This document shows positions 21,857 to 31,547 of a DNA stretch of 61,428 bases, piece by piece (within the stretch, counting starts at the first letter, position 1; every line of letters begins with the position of its first letter). The stretch comes from Nemertoderma westbladi (Eukaryota > Xenacoelomorpha > Nemertodermatida > Nemertodermatidae), in the NCBI GenBank assembly GCA_032718475.1, contig JAUCBJ010007093.1, positions 5,001-66,428 on the forward strand, written 5' to 3'. The position numbers and the translations under genes are program-made. The notes under the pieces are model-generated. The model was given only the letters and a program-made list of their open reading frames with translations, made no database searches and was not told where the DNA came from.

Positions 21857-22959
21857 ACCCTTCTCATCCTGTTGACAAACCCTTTTAAAATGTGATTTAC
21901 TGACAATGAATAATGGACCCCCCTTAAACCAACTGTAACTACGCAATGGTATTTGTGTTTCCTTGTGTGTTATGTGGAGTCCAGCGTCACCCTGCAGATG
22001 TTTCGACTGACGCAGGGTAGTTTATGTATTGTTCACCCTGATTTTGGTCATCAGGACCTACTACATTGGATTATTGGAAATGGTTAAGATTTGAAGTGGA
22101 ATTCATTGTATCCATTGTGTTGTATTGTGTTGTCCGTTGCGTGCGCAGTTCGGGGCGTAGGCGGTGTAACTAGTCCAGCTGTAGATCCCGGATTGCCGCG
22201 CAACACCCCCTCTATCCCATTATTCTGGTGGGTCCATGGTGCATCCCACATGACTTCGTCGGCTGAGCTTTATGTTACTGGGAGTCTTATTCTGGTGGGT
22301 CCCTGGTGCATTCCACGTGACTTCACTTCCAGCGTCTTCATTGTCCGTTACGTGTGCAGTTTGGGGCGTAGGCGGTGTAACTAGCCCAGCTGTAGATCCC
22401 AGATTGCCGTGTAACACCCCCTCCACAACGAAAATTTTCCAAAGAAGATGGTTGAATGTAGTTTGGAAATGATGAAAAGAAACAGACAACCCTACTATAA
22501 ACTGAATGATGATGCGTATGATGATGAAAATGTAATGATGCGCACCCTGGTGCTGCGCTTATAACAAATGATGATAGCCGGGGGGCTATAACCCCAATGA
22601 AGTGGTGTAATAAATGATGAAATGTGGAAATAAATGATGAAATGTGGAAAGAAATAATGAAATGTGAAATGAATAATAAATGAGAAATGAAAAAAGACAA
22701 AAAAAATGTAGAAAATGTAGAAAAGAAAAGAATTGGAAAAAGAAGAGGACATAAAAAGTAAAAAAACTGGTTGGATAATAATGTATAGCTATAGTAACTG
22801 TAAATACTGAATGTAGTAGCAATAAGATGGTAGATGCCTATATAGCAATAATAATAAACTGAATTACAAATAACTGAATTATTCTGCAGTCGCTATAGAA
22901 TCAGACTTTCTGGATTTATAACTAACTGATTTAAATTTGCAACAGACATAATTTAAAAT
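21857..22959. repeat. Noncoding stretch with direct repeats, 3' of pol
   Basis: No gene is seen. Two diverged direct repeats of about 83 bp lie at about 22131-22213 and 22342-22424 (shared GGGGCGTAGGCGGTGTAACT). A second repeat pair is built on ATTCTGGTGGGTCC at about 22222 and 22289. From 22600 to 22740 there is a purine-rich run of AATGATGAAATGTGG-type units. A short inverted pair CCCTGC...GCAGGG lies near 21991-22018. The stretch could be a further decayed insertion or a spacer between pol and the downstream frames. Confidence 0.5.
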
Positions 22960-23843
22960 ATGGACTCAAATCGCCAGATTCTCAGAGAATTATGTAACAC
23001 ACTCGATTTACTGGACTATCCACAGCCTGGATCTCCTAACTTTGATACGAAATGGAACGCCCTGTTAACAGAGACTGTGCAGTCGTTAAATTCTCCGGGC
23101 GGGAGGAACCGGATTCCCGTAATCTACGAGAGCTCTGGTTATCCGATGTTAGTACTAGCCTGAAAAGGACTCGGAACACAAAGGCAACCGGAGGAGAGGA
23201 GTTGTCGTTCTGGGATGCGTTCCGGCGAAGCGTCTACAAATCCCAGTGTTTGATATACGACAATGAGGGAAACGCGACGCCCACTTCGAAAGCGATTACG
23301 TTGGCGCGATGCCAAAGTTTCGTCAACGATATAGTTTCGTCAACATACCTCGCCCACTGGGGAAACCTAGCGGAATGTACAGCTACGCTACGAGAAGAAC
23401 GTATATCAGTCATCCAGAACCGCGACGACTACCAGAAGTATGGGACAAAGGAATACGGTCGATCATTAGTCGTCGTCCTCGGAACCCTAGATGGTTTAGT
23501 GTTGATATGTCGAATCTTCCCGACACCCAAACAAGAGGTGCGGACAGCCGGAGCGGTGTGGCTATTACCACCGGAGATCCAACAGATCCTATTTGATTTC
23601 GATGTTATTAAGATTGGGTCGGATATAAAGGCGGGTATCCGGAATGACTACGCTAGCGCTCCCTTCGGAAGAAACCATCGAGAAGACCTTAACGCCATTA
23701 GTCACTTCGTCGACACTCAAACCCTGTTAGCCTCGTTGCGATCCACAGAATTCATGCATGGATTCCGGGAAGTGAGACCGACAAAATCCGGTATTGGCTA
23801 CCTCGCGGTGCTAAACAGCGGTATAGACTTTAAACCTCAGTAA
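22960..23843 (+). pseudogene. Unrecognised accessory frame 1 with exonuclease-like region
   Basis: Two overlapping frames appear to form one broken gene. The first starts at ATG 22960 (MDSNRQILRELCNTLD) and stops at 23161. The second is open from about 23052 to a TAA at 23841, after which the same frame stays open to about 24042. From about 23450 to 23760 the pattern resembles a DEDD-type 3'-5' exonuclease of the WRN/EXD2 style: a hydrophobic strand, VLICRIFP, LPPEIQQILFDFDVIKIGSD, then VDTQTLLASL. The catalytic Asp-x-Glu of the first motif is not visible and glycine stands where the second-motif Asp is expected, so activity is doubtful. Position (after pol, before the putative 3' LTR, same strand) suggests an accessory gene of the BEL element. 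The similarity is a visual impression only. Confidence 0.35.
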
Positions 23844-23991
23844 TTTCTGGACTATAACAAGATATATGGTGCACACCCGGAATTAGAGATAAAGAATGAG
23901 CGAGACAATCATTGGAGGGACATAGAAAGAAAGTGGACGATCCACCAAAAATGGGAGAATCCGCATCAAATGGAACTTTATCTACGTCACA

Positions 23992-25108
23992 ATGGAATCG
24001 TACACGGTTGCCAAGTTCATCTGCAAGACTCTCGATAAACTCATTAATGCGGTTCCTAGATCCTTCATCGACTATGAGTGGAACGAAGTTATCGACCACG
24101 CATTCAAAGCGGTAGAGAACATCCCACCGGGAGATACAAAAACGCACAACGTTATCACATCCTGGGATGATAACGGACCGTTCGACATCCCAACGATTGT
24201 TGATCTCCTCGGCGCAGAGGAACCCTTGATATCATCGGATGGGGAGGAACTATGGTTACGAGAAGGGTCTTGCTATCCACCCCAAAATGACAACTTGAAC
24301 CGGAAGTCGCTTACGGACTGGCCGCCAAATGGGTCGCCGCGGCCGAACTTGCAACGGATGCGGGCGTAACCACCCCGCTTGGCTCTGGTAGTCCCGCTAG
24401 AGAGCTAGTAACCACCTTCGCTCTTAGCGACTTTGGCGACACATATCAGAGGTTGTCTCCATATCCGTTCCCGGGAGGAGAAGACTGGTCTTCGGAGATC
24501 CCGAGTACCAGCACCCAGTGGACCTGCTCAGCTATACAGGTTGCGAAGGGCCCCAGCATAGCTCCAACCCCTGTAGACCTCCTCGGAATTCCTTCGGCGA
24601 ACGCCCCTGCACCCCTTCGCCGACCGGCTGTGGCGACAGCACCCTCCATCCCACAAGACCCTATGAGACTCACCCGGTGGTATGACAAACAAACCGAGTG
24701 GATCCACCACCAGAAACGGCCGCCCGGGATGCAACCGGCGGGATATAAGGAAGGATATCGTAGCGAGAACATACTCCGCAAAAGCCCAGCATTCCATGGG
24801 CTACCGGTTACTGCGATTATCCCCAAAAGTGACCGACGGCTGGAGTACTACGCCGGCGTACTGATCCCGATATTCTTCGGCCGGGAGATGAGAGTTCGGC
24901 AACTGGAGGTGTTCGGAAACTGCGGTTCGGAACATTGTCCACGCGGAAGGAGACCTTCCTCCGGGTTACCGAATCATGTCTCCAGATCCTTGGGATACTT
25001 TACTGTCCCTATTGCGCTATATCGGGCCACGACGTATCGGTTTGTCCAACTCTCTACAACCTCTGTACGAAATGTGGTTTCCGTGGGCATTCCGCAAGCC
25101 CCCGATGT
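23992..25108 (+). pseudogene. Unrecognised accessory frame 2 ending in two zinc knuckles
   Basis: The region is read in at least three frames: 23992-24369 (MESYTVAKFICKTLDKL), 24291-24960 (a Pro/Ala-rich part), and a third frame to 25108. The N-terminal 60 residues resemble those of the upstream frame (TLD, then a W-N position, then a P-G turn), so the two may be paralogues. The third frame ends with CPYCAISGHDVSVC at 25004-25045 and CTKCGFRGHSASPRC at 25064-25108, that is CX2CX4HX4C and CX2CX4HX5C knuckles separated by six residues. Such double knuckles bind single-stranded nucleic acid in gag and cellular proteins. Frameshifts show decay; an intron at GTAAGTAG (25107 on) cannot be excluded. 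Confidence 0.4.
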
Positions 25109-25138
25109 AAGTAGTGTCCTACTAAGGATGCGACAGCT

Positions 25139-25570
25139 ATGGGAAATATGGTAATGTTTGAAACATATGCCAATAACCACGTAAAGACCAAAGTGCGTAG
25201 AAGCGCTCGAAATGTCGCGCAAGAGATGGCGTGTGGATACTTCTCGTTCCCAGAACGCCTCCATACGGCAGCGACACTACCTTTCCATTATGTGGATTTA
25301 CTATTGAGCGCTGGATTATTTGGTCCCTTCGAGATCCTCAGACGCTTATACTCATACAAAGCATTTGGTGATGGAGAGTGGTTTCTAGAGGCCCGCATCA
25401 CCGAGTTGGAGAGACGTACGGACATGATACCGATACCATCCAAAGGAAGGGCTGCCAGGAGACAAGCTGCAGGGATGCTCGCGATGGACGATGATGCTCC
25501 CCTACCTGCACTGGCGATCAATGAGAGTAGACGGGTGAAGAAAAGGAAAGCGTTTCAGAGTAGAAAATAG
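25139..25570 (+). CDS. Uncharacterised 143-residue frame with basic C-terminus
   Basis: This open frame directly follows the zinc-knuckle segment and probably continues it after a stop at 25109-25114, or after a very short intron (possible donor GTAAGT at 25107, possible acceptor ACAG at 25136). The middle has a hydrophobic stretch (YVDLLLSAGLFGPFEILRRLY) and the end is strongly basic (RRVKKRKAFQSRK), which could act as a nuclear localisation or nucleic-acid-binding tail. I do not recognise the family. It ends 168 bp before the polypurine tract. Confidence 0.35.
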   Translation: MGNMVMFETYANNHVKTKVRRSARNVAQEMACGYFSFPERLHTAATLPFHYVDLLLSAGLFGPFEILRRLYSYKAFGDGEWFLEARITELERRTDMIPIPSKGRAARRQAAGMLAMDDDAPLPALAINESRRVKKRKAFQSRK

Positions 25571-25738
25571 AAGACCAGGATATTCTATGGACATTTATAT
25601 CGAACATTTTTTTTTATACCTACGTAAACTAACTCTAGGACAAATTAATCAGGACTATGCAATATTAAAATTTGGGTTTTTTATATGGGAAATGACCTAC
25701 GCAAACTCGATCTACCGATAGACCTCACGAAGGTCATT

Positions 25739-25747
25739 GGGGGGGAG
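25739..25747 (+). promoter_or_regulatory. Polypurine tract
   Basis: GGGGGGGAG stands immediately before TGTTCACGG. A purine run directly next to a 5'-TG is the usual arrangement for plus-strand priming at the start of a 3' LTR. Confidence 0.6.
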
Positions 25748-26704
25748 TGTTCACGGTATTTCAACTTTTCATAATGCGAGTTGAATATTTTTCGGATTTA
25801 TTTATAATGAATATTCCAATATCATTACTGGGTGTGGGAACATGGAATTTGGGTATATTCAATGGACTGGGGGCGATTCACGGGCGAATATTGGGGCGAC
25901 TTACGGGGCACGGGACTCATATCAGATATTTAAGGGCCAAGGGTGGGACTTAAAATCAAGCAGTACTCAGGTTTACCTGATACTAATTAGGCCTAGCCAA
26001 CTTCCTACTGCCTGTAGAGGTAGTTTTGGTAACCCGCTAGGCCTAGGGACAAGGACTGCCCTTAGCGGTTCCTTGCCAACAGCAGTTATTACGAGCCTGA
26101 AAAGGATTCGGAAAGCCTGCTGATTGCGTCAGGGATTTGCGACGGGATCTGACTGATCCTTAGCTGTTCCTGGTCACCGGCAGTTATTACGAGCCTGAAA
26201 GGGACTCGGAAAGCTTGCTGACTACGCCAGGGACTTGCGACGGATCGACCGACTAGACGAAGGATGGGTTCGACAAGGACTGCCTTCCTGGAGTGGGTTC
26301 CACGACCGGCGTTACTACGAGCCTGAAAGGGACTCGGAGAGCTACCGACAGTTGGGACTCACAACGGGCTGACAGACCCCTAGCCAAGCCGTACTGCTTT
26401 CCTGATGACCGATCCCTTCGGGGTTCGGGAAGGGTGGGACGGAGACGCAACAGGGTCGACTGACGCCGACACTACGGTATCGGGTCTAGGACCGAGGGAA
26501 AATGGGGAACATTAGTTAGGTTAAAATCTAAAGTGAACAGTGGGTAATTAATTAATGTACTGTAGGAATTTATATGTTCGTGTATTATTGTGAATATTTG
26601 GTATATTGGTGTGGGGAAGCCCAAATTATTCTCAATCAGGGTTCAATCAGAGTTTAGTTACATTAAAGATTATTTCCAACAAATGCAACTTTTTCTCGAC
26701 TGCA
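25748..26704 (+). repeat. Putative 3' LTR of the BEL element
   Basis: It begins TGTTCACGG after a polypurine tract and would end CTGCA at 26704, where homology to gene G starts, giving 957 bp with TG...CA ends. It contains a diverged internal tandem repeat: CAGTTATTACGAGCCTGAAA recurs in variants at about 26083, 26181 and 26309, each followed by related GACTACGCCAGGGACTTGCG-type sequence. A TATA-like ATATTTAAGG lies at about 25930. No matching 5' LTR remains in the window, so the boundaries are inferred. Confidence 0.5.
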
Positions 26705-28709
26705 ATCTTTCATCTCAGATAGGACTCCTTCTCCACTCCCAATATCCGGTGACTGGCCGGAATCCTGTGGTCTGAAAATTTCGCCTCCAGCATTGGCGTT
26801 TTCCCCATGGTGTCGGGAATAACGGCAACACTTGGATTTCTCATAATTTGAAGTTTGATTATTAGACTGCTTTTCTACATCTTGGTCACCTGTTTTCTTG
26901 ACTATTGATTGCTTAGTTGTATCTTCTACCCATGTTCTACTTACCGATTGAACACGAGATTGTCTTTTATGTGGAATTTGTCTCTTTTCATAAGATAAAG
27001 TGAGTGGGGTTTCCATGATGTTCTCAAACACTTTCTCTTTACTGCCCTTAAACTTATTGTCGGTGGCCAATTTGTTTATTGACACTGTTTCATTATTCTT
27101 AAGCTGCTTTTTCTCCCACCATGACATTGTGACATTAGAATGACTATTTGATTCATCTTTATTTTTGTTCACATCTACAACATTTCTTAAATGAATACGA
27201 CCTGGAACTGTATTTTTATCTAATTTTGACATATGAATATATTCTTGCTGATCCGTTGTTTTACAACTATCGTACATAGTATTATATTTCATAGTTGGTC
27301 TGCAGGGAATGCAATTTTGTGGGTCCACATGTACATTTGATTTTAAGGGGGTTTCCAGTGAACTGGGTGAATAGTTTGATATATCTAAAGGAACTTCTGG
27401 ATGATCCTCAATATTAGATGTATCAACAATCACATTATTTATTAATTTACCACTATTACAGTCACTGCCCTGATTTATTGCTCCATCTGAAAGTGTTGTA
27501 TCATCACAATCTTTAGAGATAATATGTGTAGGATCATTTCCACCCTCCCCCAAACCCTTAAGGTTATTATTATATGTGGTTTCATCTTTGATTGATTGTA
27601 ACATTGGAGGCACTTCGCCTGAATCAACAACAGGGATCCCTGTACTGCTGCCTGAAGGATCTTCAGGTTTTCTTGAATGGTCGTTTGTGTACCGACTTTT
27701 GTAACGCTCAGTGTGTTCGCTACTTTCAGCTAATCTATTTTCCAGATGAACCGACTGAGTTTGTTTTCCAGAAGGAGTTACAACACTGGAATTGGGATTC
27801 CTCAAGTAAATGAATTCAGTTGAGTCCCATGAGACTGGTTTATGATAGATGGTGGTGTTTCCATTGTCTACTGAATACGAGCGAATGTTTTTGTTGTTTA
27901 ATAAATTCGGGATTCCCAAACGGGAAGTTTGACCAACCCACCCAACCCCTTCACCGTTTTTTGAATCCGAATTAATCGACTGATTTTCACTCCCTTGCAT
28001 TGTATCCCCTCCGATTATATTACTCCCATTATTGTCATTTTCTTGTACCGGTATATCTGTAATCACATAATTATCCGTAGCTCTTACTACTTTCGCTTTG
28101 TCACTACTTATTCGCTCCTTGGACCCAAATGCCTTTATTGGTCCTCGTGGTCTGTATAATTGGTAATTGGGTGAAGCTGGTCCATGCATTAATGTTGAGC
28201 GACCACTAGGTGGCGGGCGGTATTCTAATATACCGGATTTCGAAGGATGATTGGCTCCAACTGATTGAGCATCAATGCCTGTTTTTGATTGGTCAGTATT
28301 AATTGGATGCGAGGCACTCTCAGTGTTAGAAAATGACTTGCTCTCAAATAAAGATGGTTCACTAGCCCAAACGTGATGGTGTTTTAGTGGTCGTTGAATT
28401 CTATTAAGTTCTGATGTTATTGCTTGTGATTCGTATGGTGTTTGGCCATGCAGTTCAATGTTTTTCGCCACCTTCTGTAGTTTACCAGTCCCATCAATGC
28501 CACTTGCTTTAGAACCACTCGTTGTTATCTCTGCATCTATTATACTCGATGTCTCTATCAGCTGCTGCAACCGTTCGCTGCTGGGGTATTTGCTCCGGTA
28601 CAATGCCAATTCATCATCAGCAAATGGAGTTGGTTTCAGCGCAGTTGGGTAGGTGTATTTAACTTCCGGTGGTTTGAAGCGCGCCGGACTTCGTCTTAAC
28701 TCACGTAAT
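26705..28709 (-). pseudogene. Gene G exon 2, truncated duplicate (copy A)
   Basis: This is a partial copy of exon 2 of the gene at 51440-56943. It keeps the splice acceptor (CTTCTAG before 28709) and about 620 codons very similar to the intact gene. It then switches, after YEKSK, to a 43-residue segment not found in the intact gene (CCRYSRHHGENANAGG onward) and runs into the LTR, with the first stop at 26663-26665. Exon 1 is absent upstream: homology ends in the intron at about 28975. Without a promoter, first exon or proper end this is a passenger pseudogene of the module duplication, although its reading frame is still open. Confidence 0.85.
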
Positions 28710-28979
28710 CTAGAAGATGTATTGTAAAAGGTTAATTAACGTCACCTCTCTACATTATATGTTGTGTCGCAAGGAAGTCTGCACTAAATCATTATCAATT
28801 GTTGGCTGGTACATAATTCAATGAAACTTTGGCCATTTATACAAAAACCAGTAATGGCAACACAACCCTCTACTGTAGGTTGAAGCTCAAAATACATTTT
28901 TTATAAAGTACTTAAAATTAGCCGACAGATCTCTACCTATAACTCAAACCTTTGATCTATGTGCAAATGATGTAGGAAT

Positions 28980-29150
28980 ACATGGATATAATTTACTTTC
29001 TGGTACATGTAATGAATGAAGAATTTACTTTCTGGTACATAAAATCAATAAAGAATTTACTTTCTGGTGCATATAATGAATGAAGAATTTACTTTCTGGT
29101 ACATATAATGAATGAAGAATTTACTTTCTGGTACATGTAATCAATGAAAA
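28980..29150. repeat. 32-bp minisatellite, about five units (unit 1)
   Basis: Tandem units read ATTTACTTTCTGGTACAT plus TAATGAATGAAGA with minor changes. It starts exactly where the intron of gene G stops matching the intact gene (after GTAGGAATACA), so it marks the edge of the gene G passenger sequence. The same array is at about 44625-44790 in unit 2. Confidence 0.85.
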
Positions 29151-29637
29151 TATCTCTAATCACAATTTAGACCCAATTAGACCTAAGATCCGTAGTAAAC
29201 CATCTACTGCTACTAAGTTTTGGTCTTAATTGCAACATTATTAACCCGGGACTAACTGTGCATAACGTTTACCATACTGTAAACTATCAACGAAAAGCAT
29301 TTTGTTTTATTGCCAAAATAGTAAACAATAATTGCTGCTTCATATTTTAAGTGTTAGATAATTTTTAATGAATTAGTTTATCGTTGGACAAATATTGAGC
29401 TTTAAAATATACCGAATTTTCGTTTTGTTATTATAGAATGGCGCAATAATTAATGATACAGGAAACTATATTATTATGTCAATATACGATTTATTTAGAT
29501 TAACGATTTATTTTGTCAATAAAAATAATAAGAATAATAGGCCCTAACATAACATAAGTTTGTATTCAATAAGATAAATCCCCAATTAATTTTCAAGTGT
29601 CTCTGAGCAATCGTTTCAGAAATGTTGATGGCTTTAA
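29151..29637. other. AT-rich noncoding DNA (unit 1)
   Basis: I see no gene or RNA here. It is present with very few differences in unit 2 (about 44792-45278) and absent next to the intact gene G intron. Confidence 0.5.
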
Positions 29638-29639
29638 TA

Positions 29640-29888
29640 AATTATTGAATCCTATCATAAACCCTATGTGCATAACATACACGTTCGTGGGGCCATCGCG
29701 CAGGACGAGGGTCAGAAATTAAAATTGAGCAATTCAATCCCAAAATCGGTACTTAGAAATTCAAATAATTATTTAAATTTCTAAGTACCGATTTTGGCTC
29801 AATTTTAATTTCTGACCCTCGTCCTGCGCGATGGCCCCACGAACGTGTATGTTATGCACATAGGGTTTATGATAGGATTCAATAATTT
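29640..29888. mobile_element. Palindromic MITE-like element (unit 1)
   Basis: Two arms of about 110 bp (about 29640-29752 and 29776-29888) are complementary almost base for base, starting AATTATTGAATCC and ending GGATTCAATAATT, with extra AATTCAATCCC in the left arm and a short AT-rich loop. TA stands at both outer ends, as expected for a Tc1/mariner-type target duplication. No coding capacity. The duplicate copy is at about 45281-45529. Confidence 0.7.
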
Positions 29889-30075
29889 ATATTATTATAA
29901 TTATTGCATTAATTAATTATATATATATTAATTATTATAATTAAGAAAATTTAACCAAACTTTTACTTAAAAAAAACATTCGCATTGGCAGCTTGGCATC
30001 GATGTCAAAGAAGTCCACAGTCAAACTACTCAAAAAATTAAATGCATTCTTCAGTCCTCGGGTCTCGCTCATCGG

Positions 30076-30291
30076 TTAGTCCAGTTTGGCCGTAGCGCTA
30101 GCGCAGTAGCGATACCAAAAGTCGAGGTCGCCAACGACACTGCGACAGACAGTGGCGTTGGCTTTGATGGCGAGTTGTTTGAGTACGCCGGTACAATTCC
30201 AAAACGTTGCCAGGTATTGCAGTATTGGGCTGTTGAGGTACCTACTGCAGTAGTGGATACCGGAACATGGAATAAAGGTCAGCTGGTACAA
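30076..30291 (-). other. Possible coding exon fragment, 71 codons (unit 1)
   Basis: A minus-strand frame stands out by higher GC than its AT-rich setting. Its cysteine-containing product reads C at residues 9, 15, 33, 49 and 63, with hydrophobic spacing (YLNSPILQYL, VLKQLAIKAN). A weak acceptor (TTGTCAG) precedes it on the minus strand. I do not recognise it. It is present unchanged in unit 2 (45717-45932), which reflects recent duplication and not selection. It could be a captured exon or chance. Confidence 0.25.
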
Positions 30292-30836
30292 CCTGACAAT
30301 ATGTCAGTCTGTCTTAAGTCCGTGTGAAGGGATTCACTAGTTGGCGAGGGAATCCCAACCGGATGTGATTGCTTTCGGGCTATACGCGTCGCCGCGTCCG
30401 TGGACTGCTGACAGGCTGGTATGGTGTCTGAGTTCTAAGGCCAAAGGCCGTTTAAATAACTGAGTTCTAATAGCAGTTGTTCGTAATGTCAGACTTTAAT
30501 AATAGCACAATCAGAATATAATAGCACGGTAAATAACGACGGTTAAAAACCGTTCCGGTCTCACAACTCTACAGATACCAACTGAATCATAATCAATAAG
30601 TACAACGGTTATATTGCTAACACATATTAGTTACTTGCACTGTTCTAAGTGGCCTGGCCAATGGATGCGTTCCAATCACCTGTTCTCCCATCCCATCATT
30701 GGCTAACCTAATTAATCTCCATCTCGCCACTCCCTATTGCCACTGTCCCCACGTGCTAGCTTTGTCCCCTTGAGATGGTTTATGACCTCTCAACTCTATA
30801 CGTGGCTGGCAGTGTGTGTTGCCTGAGTTGGTTATT

Positions 30837-30864
30837 AGGTGACATTATACTAGTAATGTCACCT
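30837..30864. repeat. 11-bp inverted repeat (hairpin, unit 1)
   Basis: AGGTGACATTA is followed after six bases by its exact complement TAATGTCACCT. It has a copy at 46478-46505. It may be the end of an unrecognised small element or an RNA hairpin. Confidence 0.6.
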
Positions 30865-31065
30865 TCCCAACTATAATTGGTAAAAAACCACTTTTCCCAT
30901 TTTCCGCTGGGTAGTGCAGGGAATTGAATCCGCTTACACTCCTCTTACATAATTTGTTTTACGAGGTAGTTATATCTTATATCAACGAAACTGAACCGCT
31001 TCAGCCTGCTTTTACGCTGTAAACAAAACTACGGGACTGCCTAAATTTTAACAACAAAAAGATCT

Positions 31066-31128
31066 GATTCGGGATCGAACCCGGTACTTTCACATCTTAA
31101 ATCTGGCGCTTAATTGAAAAAGCTTCCA
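31066..31128 (-). repeat. tRNA-derived SINE-like head (unit 1)
   Basis: Minus strand. The B-box GGTTCGATCCC and the anticodon arm with TAA loop are kept as in the first copy; here the stretch before the anticodon reads AAGCGCCAGATTTAAGA. The surrounding block (30.95-31.4 kb) matches 1863-2300. Confidence 0.55.
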
Positions 31129-31547
31129 GAGATCACGTCACCAGAACAAGAATAATTCAATTCTATTTGAGGGCCCCTCTTTCCTCAAACAACTACCTAC
31201 CTACCTCTATAAAGAGACAGTTACGTTATAAAAATCTGTTGATACACATAATCGTCGGTTCAATGGGGTACCTCTTTACATAAAAATAATTTTATACAGG
31301 ACGGGAAAACATCTGATTGTATTTATATTACCTTTTCAATAATCGTATCTTATCTGAATATAATTGTACTCCCAACACCACAATAAAGAAACGTAATTAT
31401 GAGATTCTATATGAACATAGAATCACCAAATTGTCTACTCCCTGTTTCACACGTCAACCCCTCCACCAATCCCGATCACACATGTATACTCCACCAATCC
31501 CGATCACACACGTATACTCCTCCACCAATCCCGATCATTCCCAATAT

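Larger units (their letters stand above)
9881..26704 (+). mobile_element. Decayed BEL/Pao LTR retrotransposon with nested insertions
   Basis: In order it contains gag (coiled coil, a BEL-type capsid region, zinc knuckle), aspartic protease, reverse transcriptase, RNase H, integrase and a C-terminal domain, then a long stretch of unusual frames, a polypurine tract and a putative 3' LTR. The order protease-RT-RNase H-integrase and the sequence style are those of BEL/Pao. The 5' LTR and start of gag are missing: the 5' edge is a join to the array flank at about 9862-9881. Nested inside are two foldback-type elements and an RTE-like LINE, each with a target-site duplication. Several frameshifts and in-frame TGA codons show the copy is dead. 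Whether the block from 22960 to 25570 belongs to this element is inferred from position only. Confidence 0.75.

Noticed and set aside
22960-25570. Retroviral-type envelope gene
   Set aside because: The position after pol fits, but no signal peptide, membrane anchor, fusion segment or glycosylation-rich ectodomain pattern was seen.
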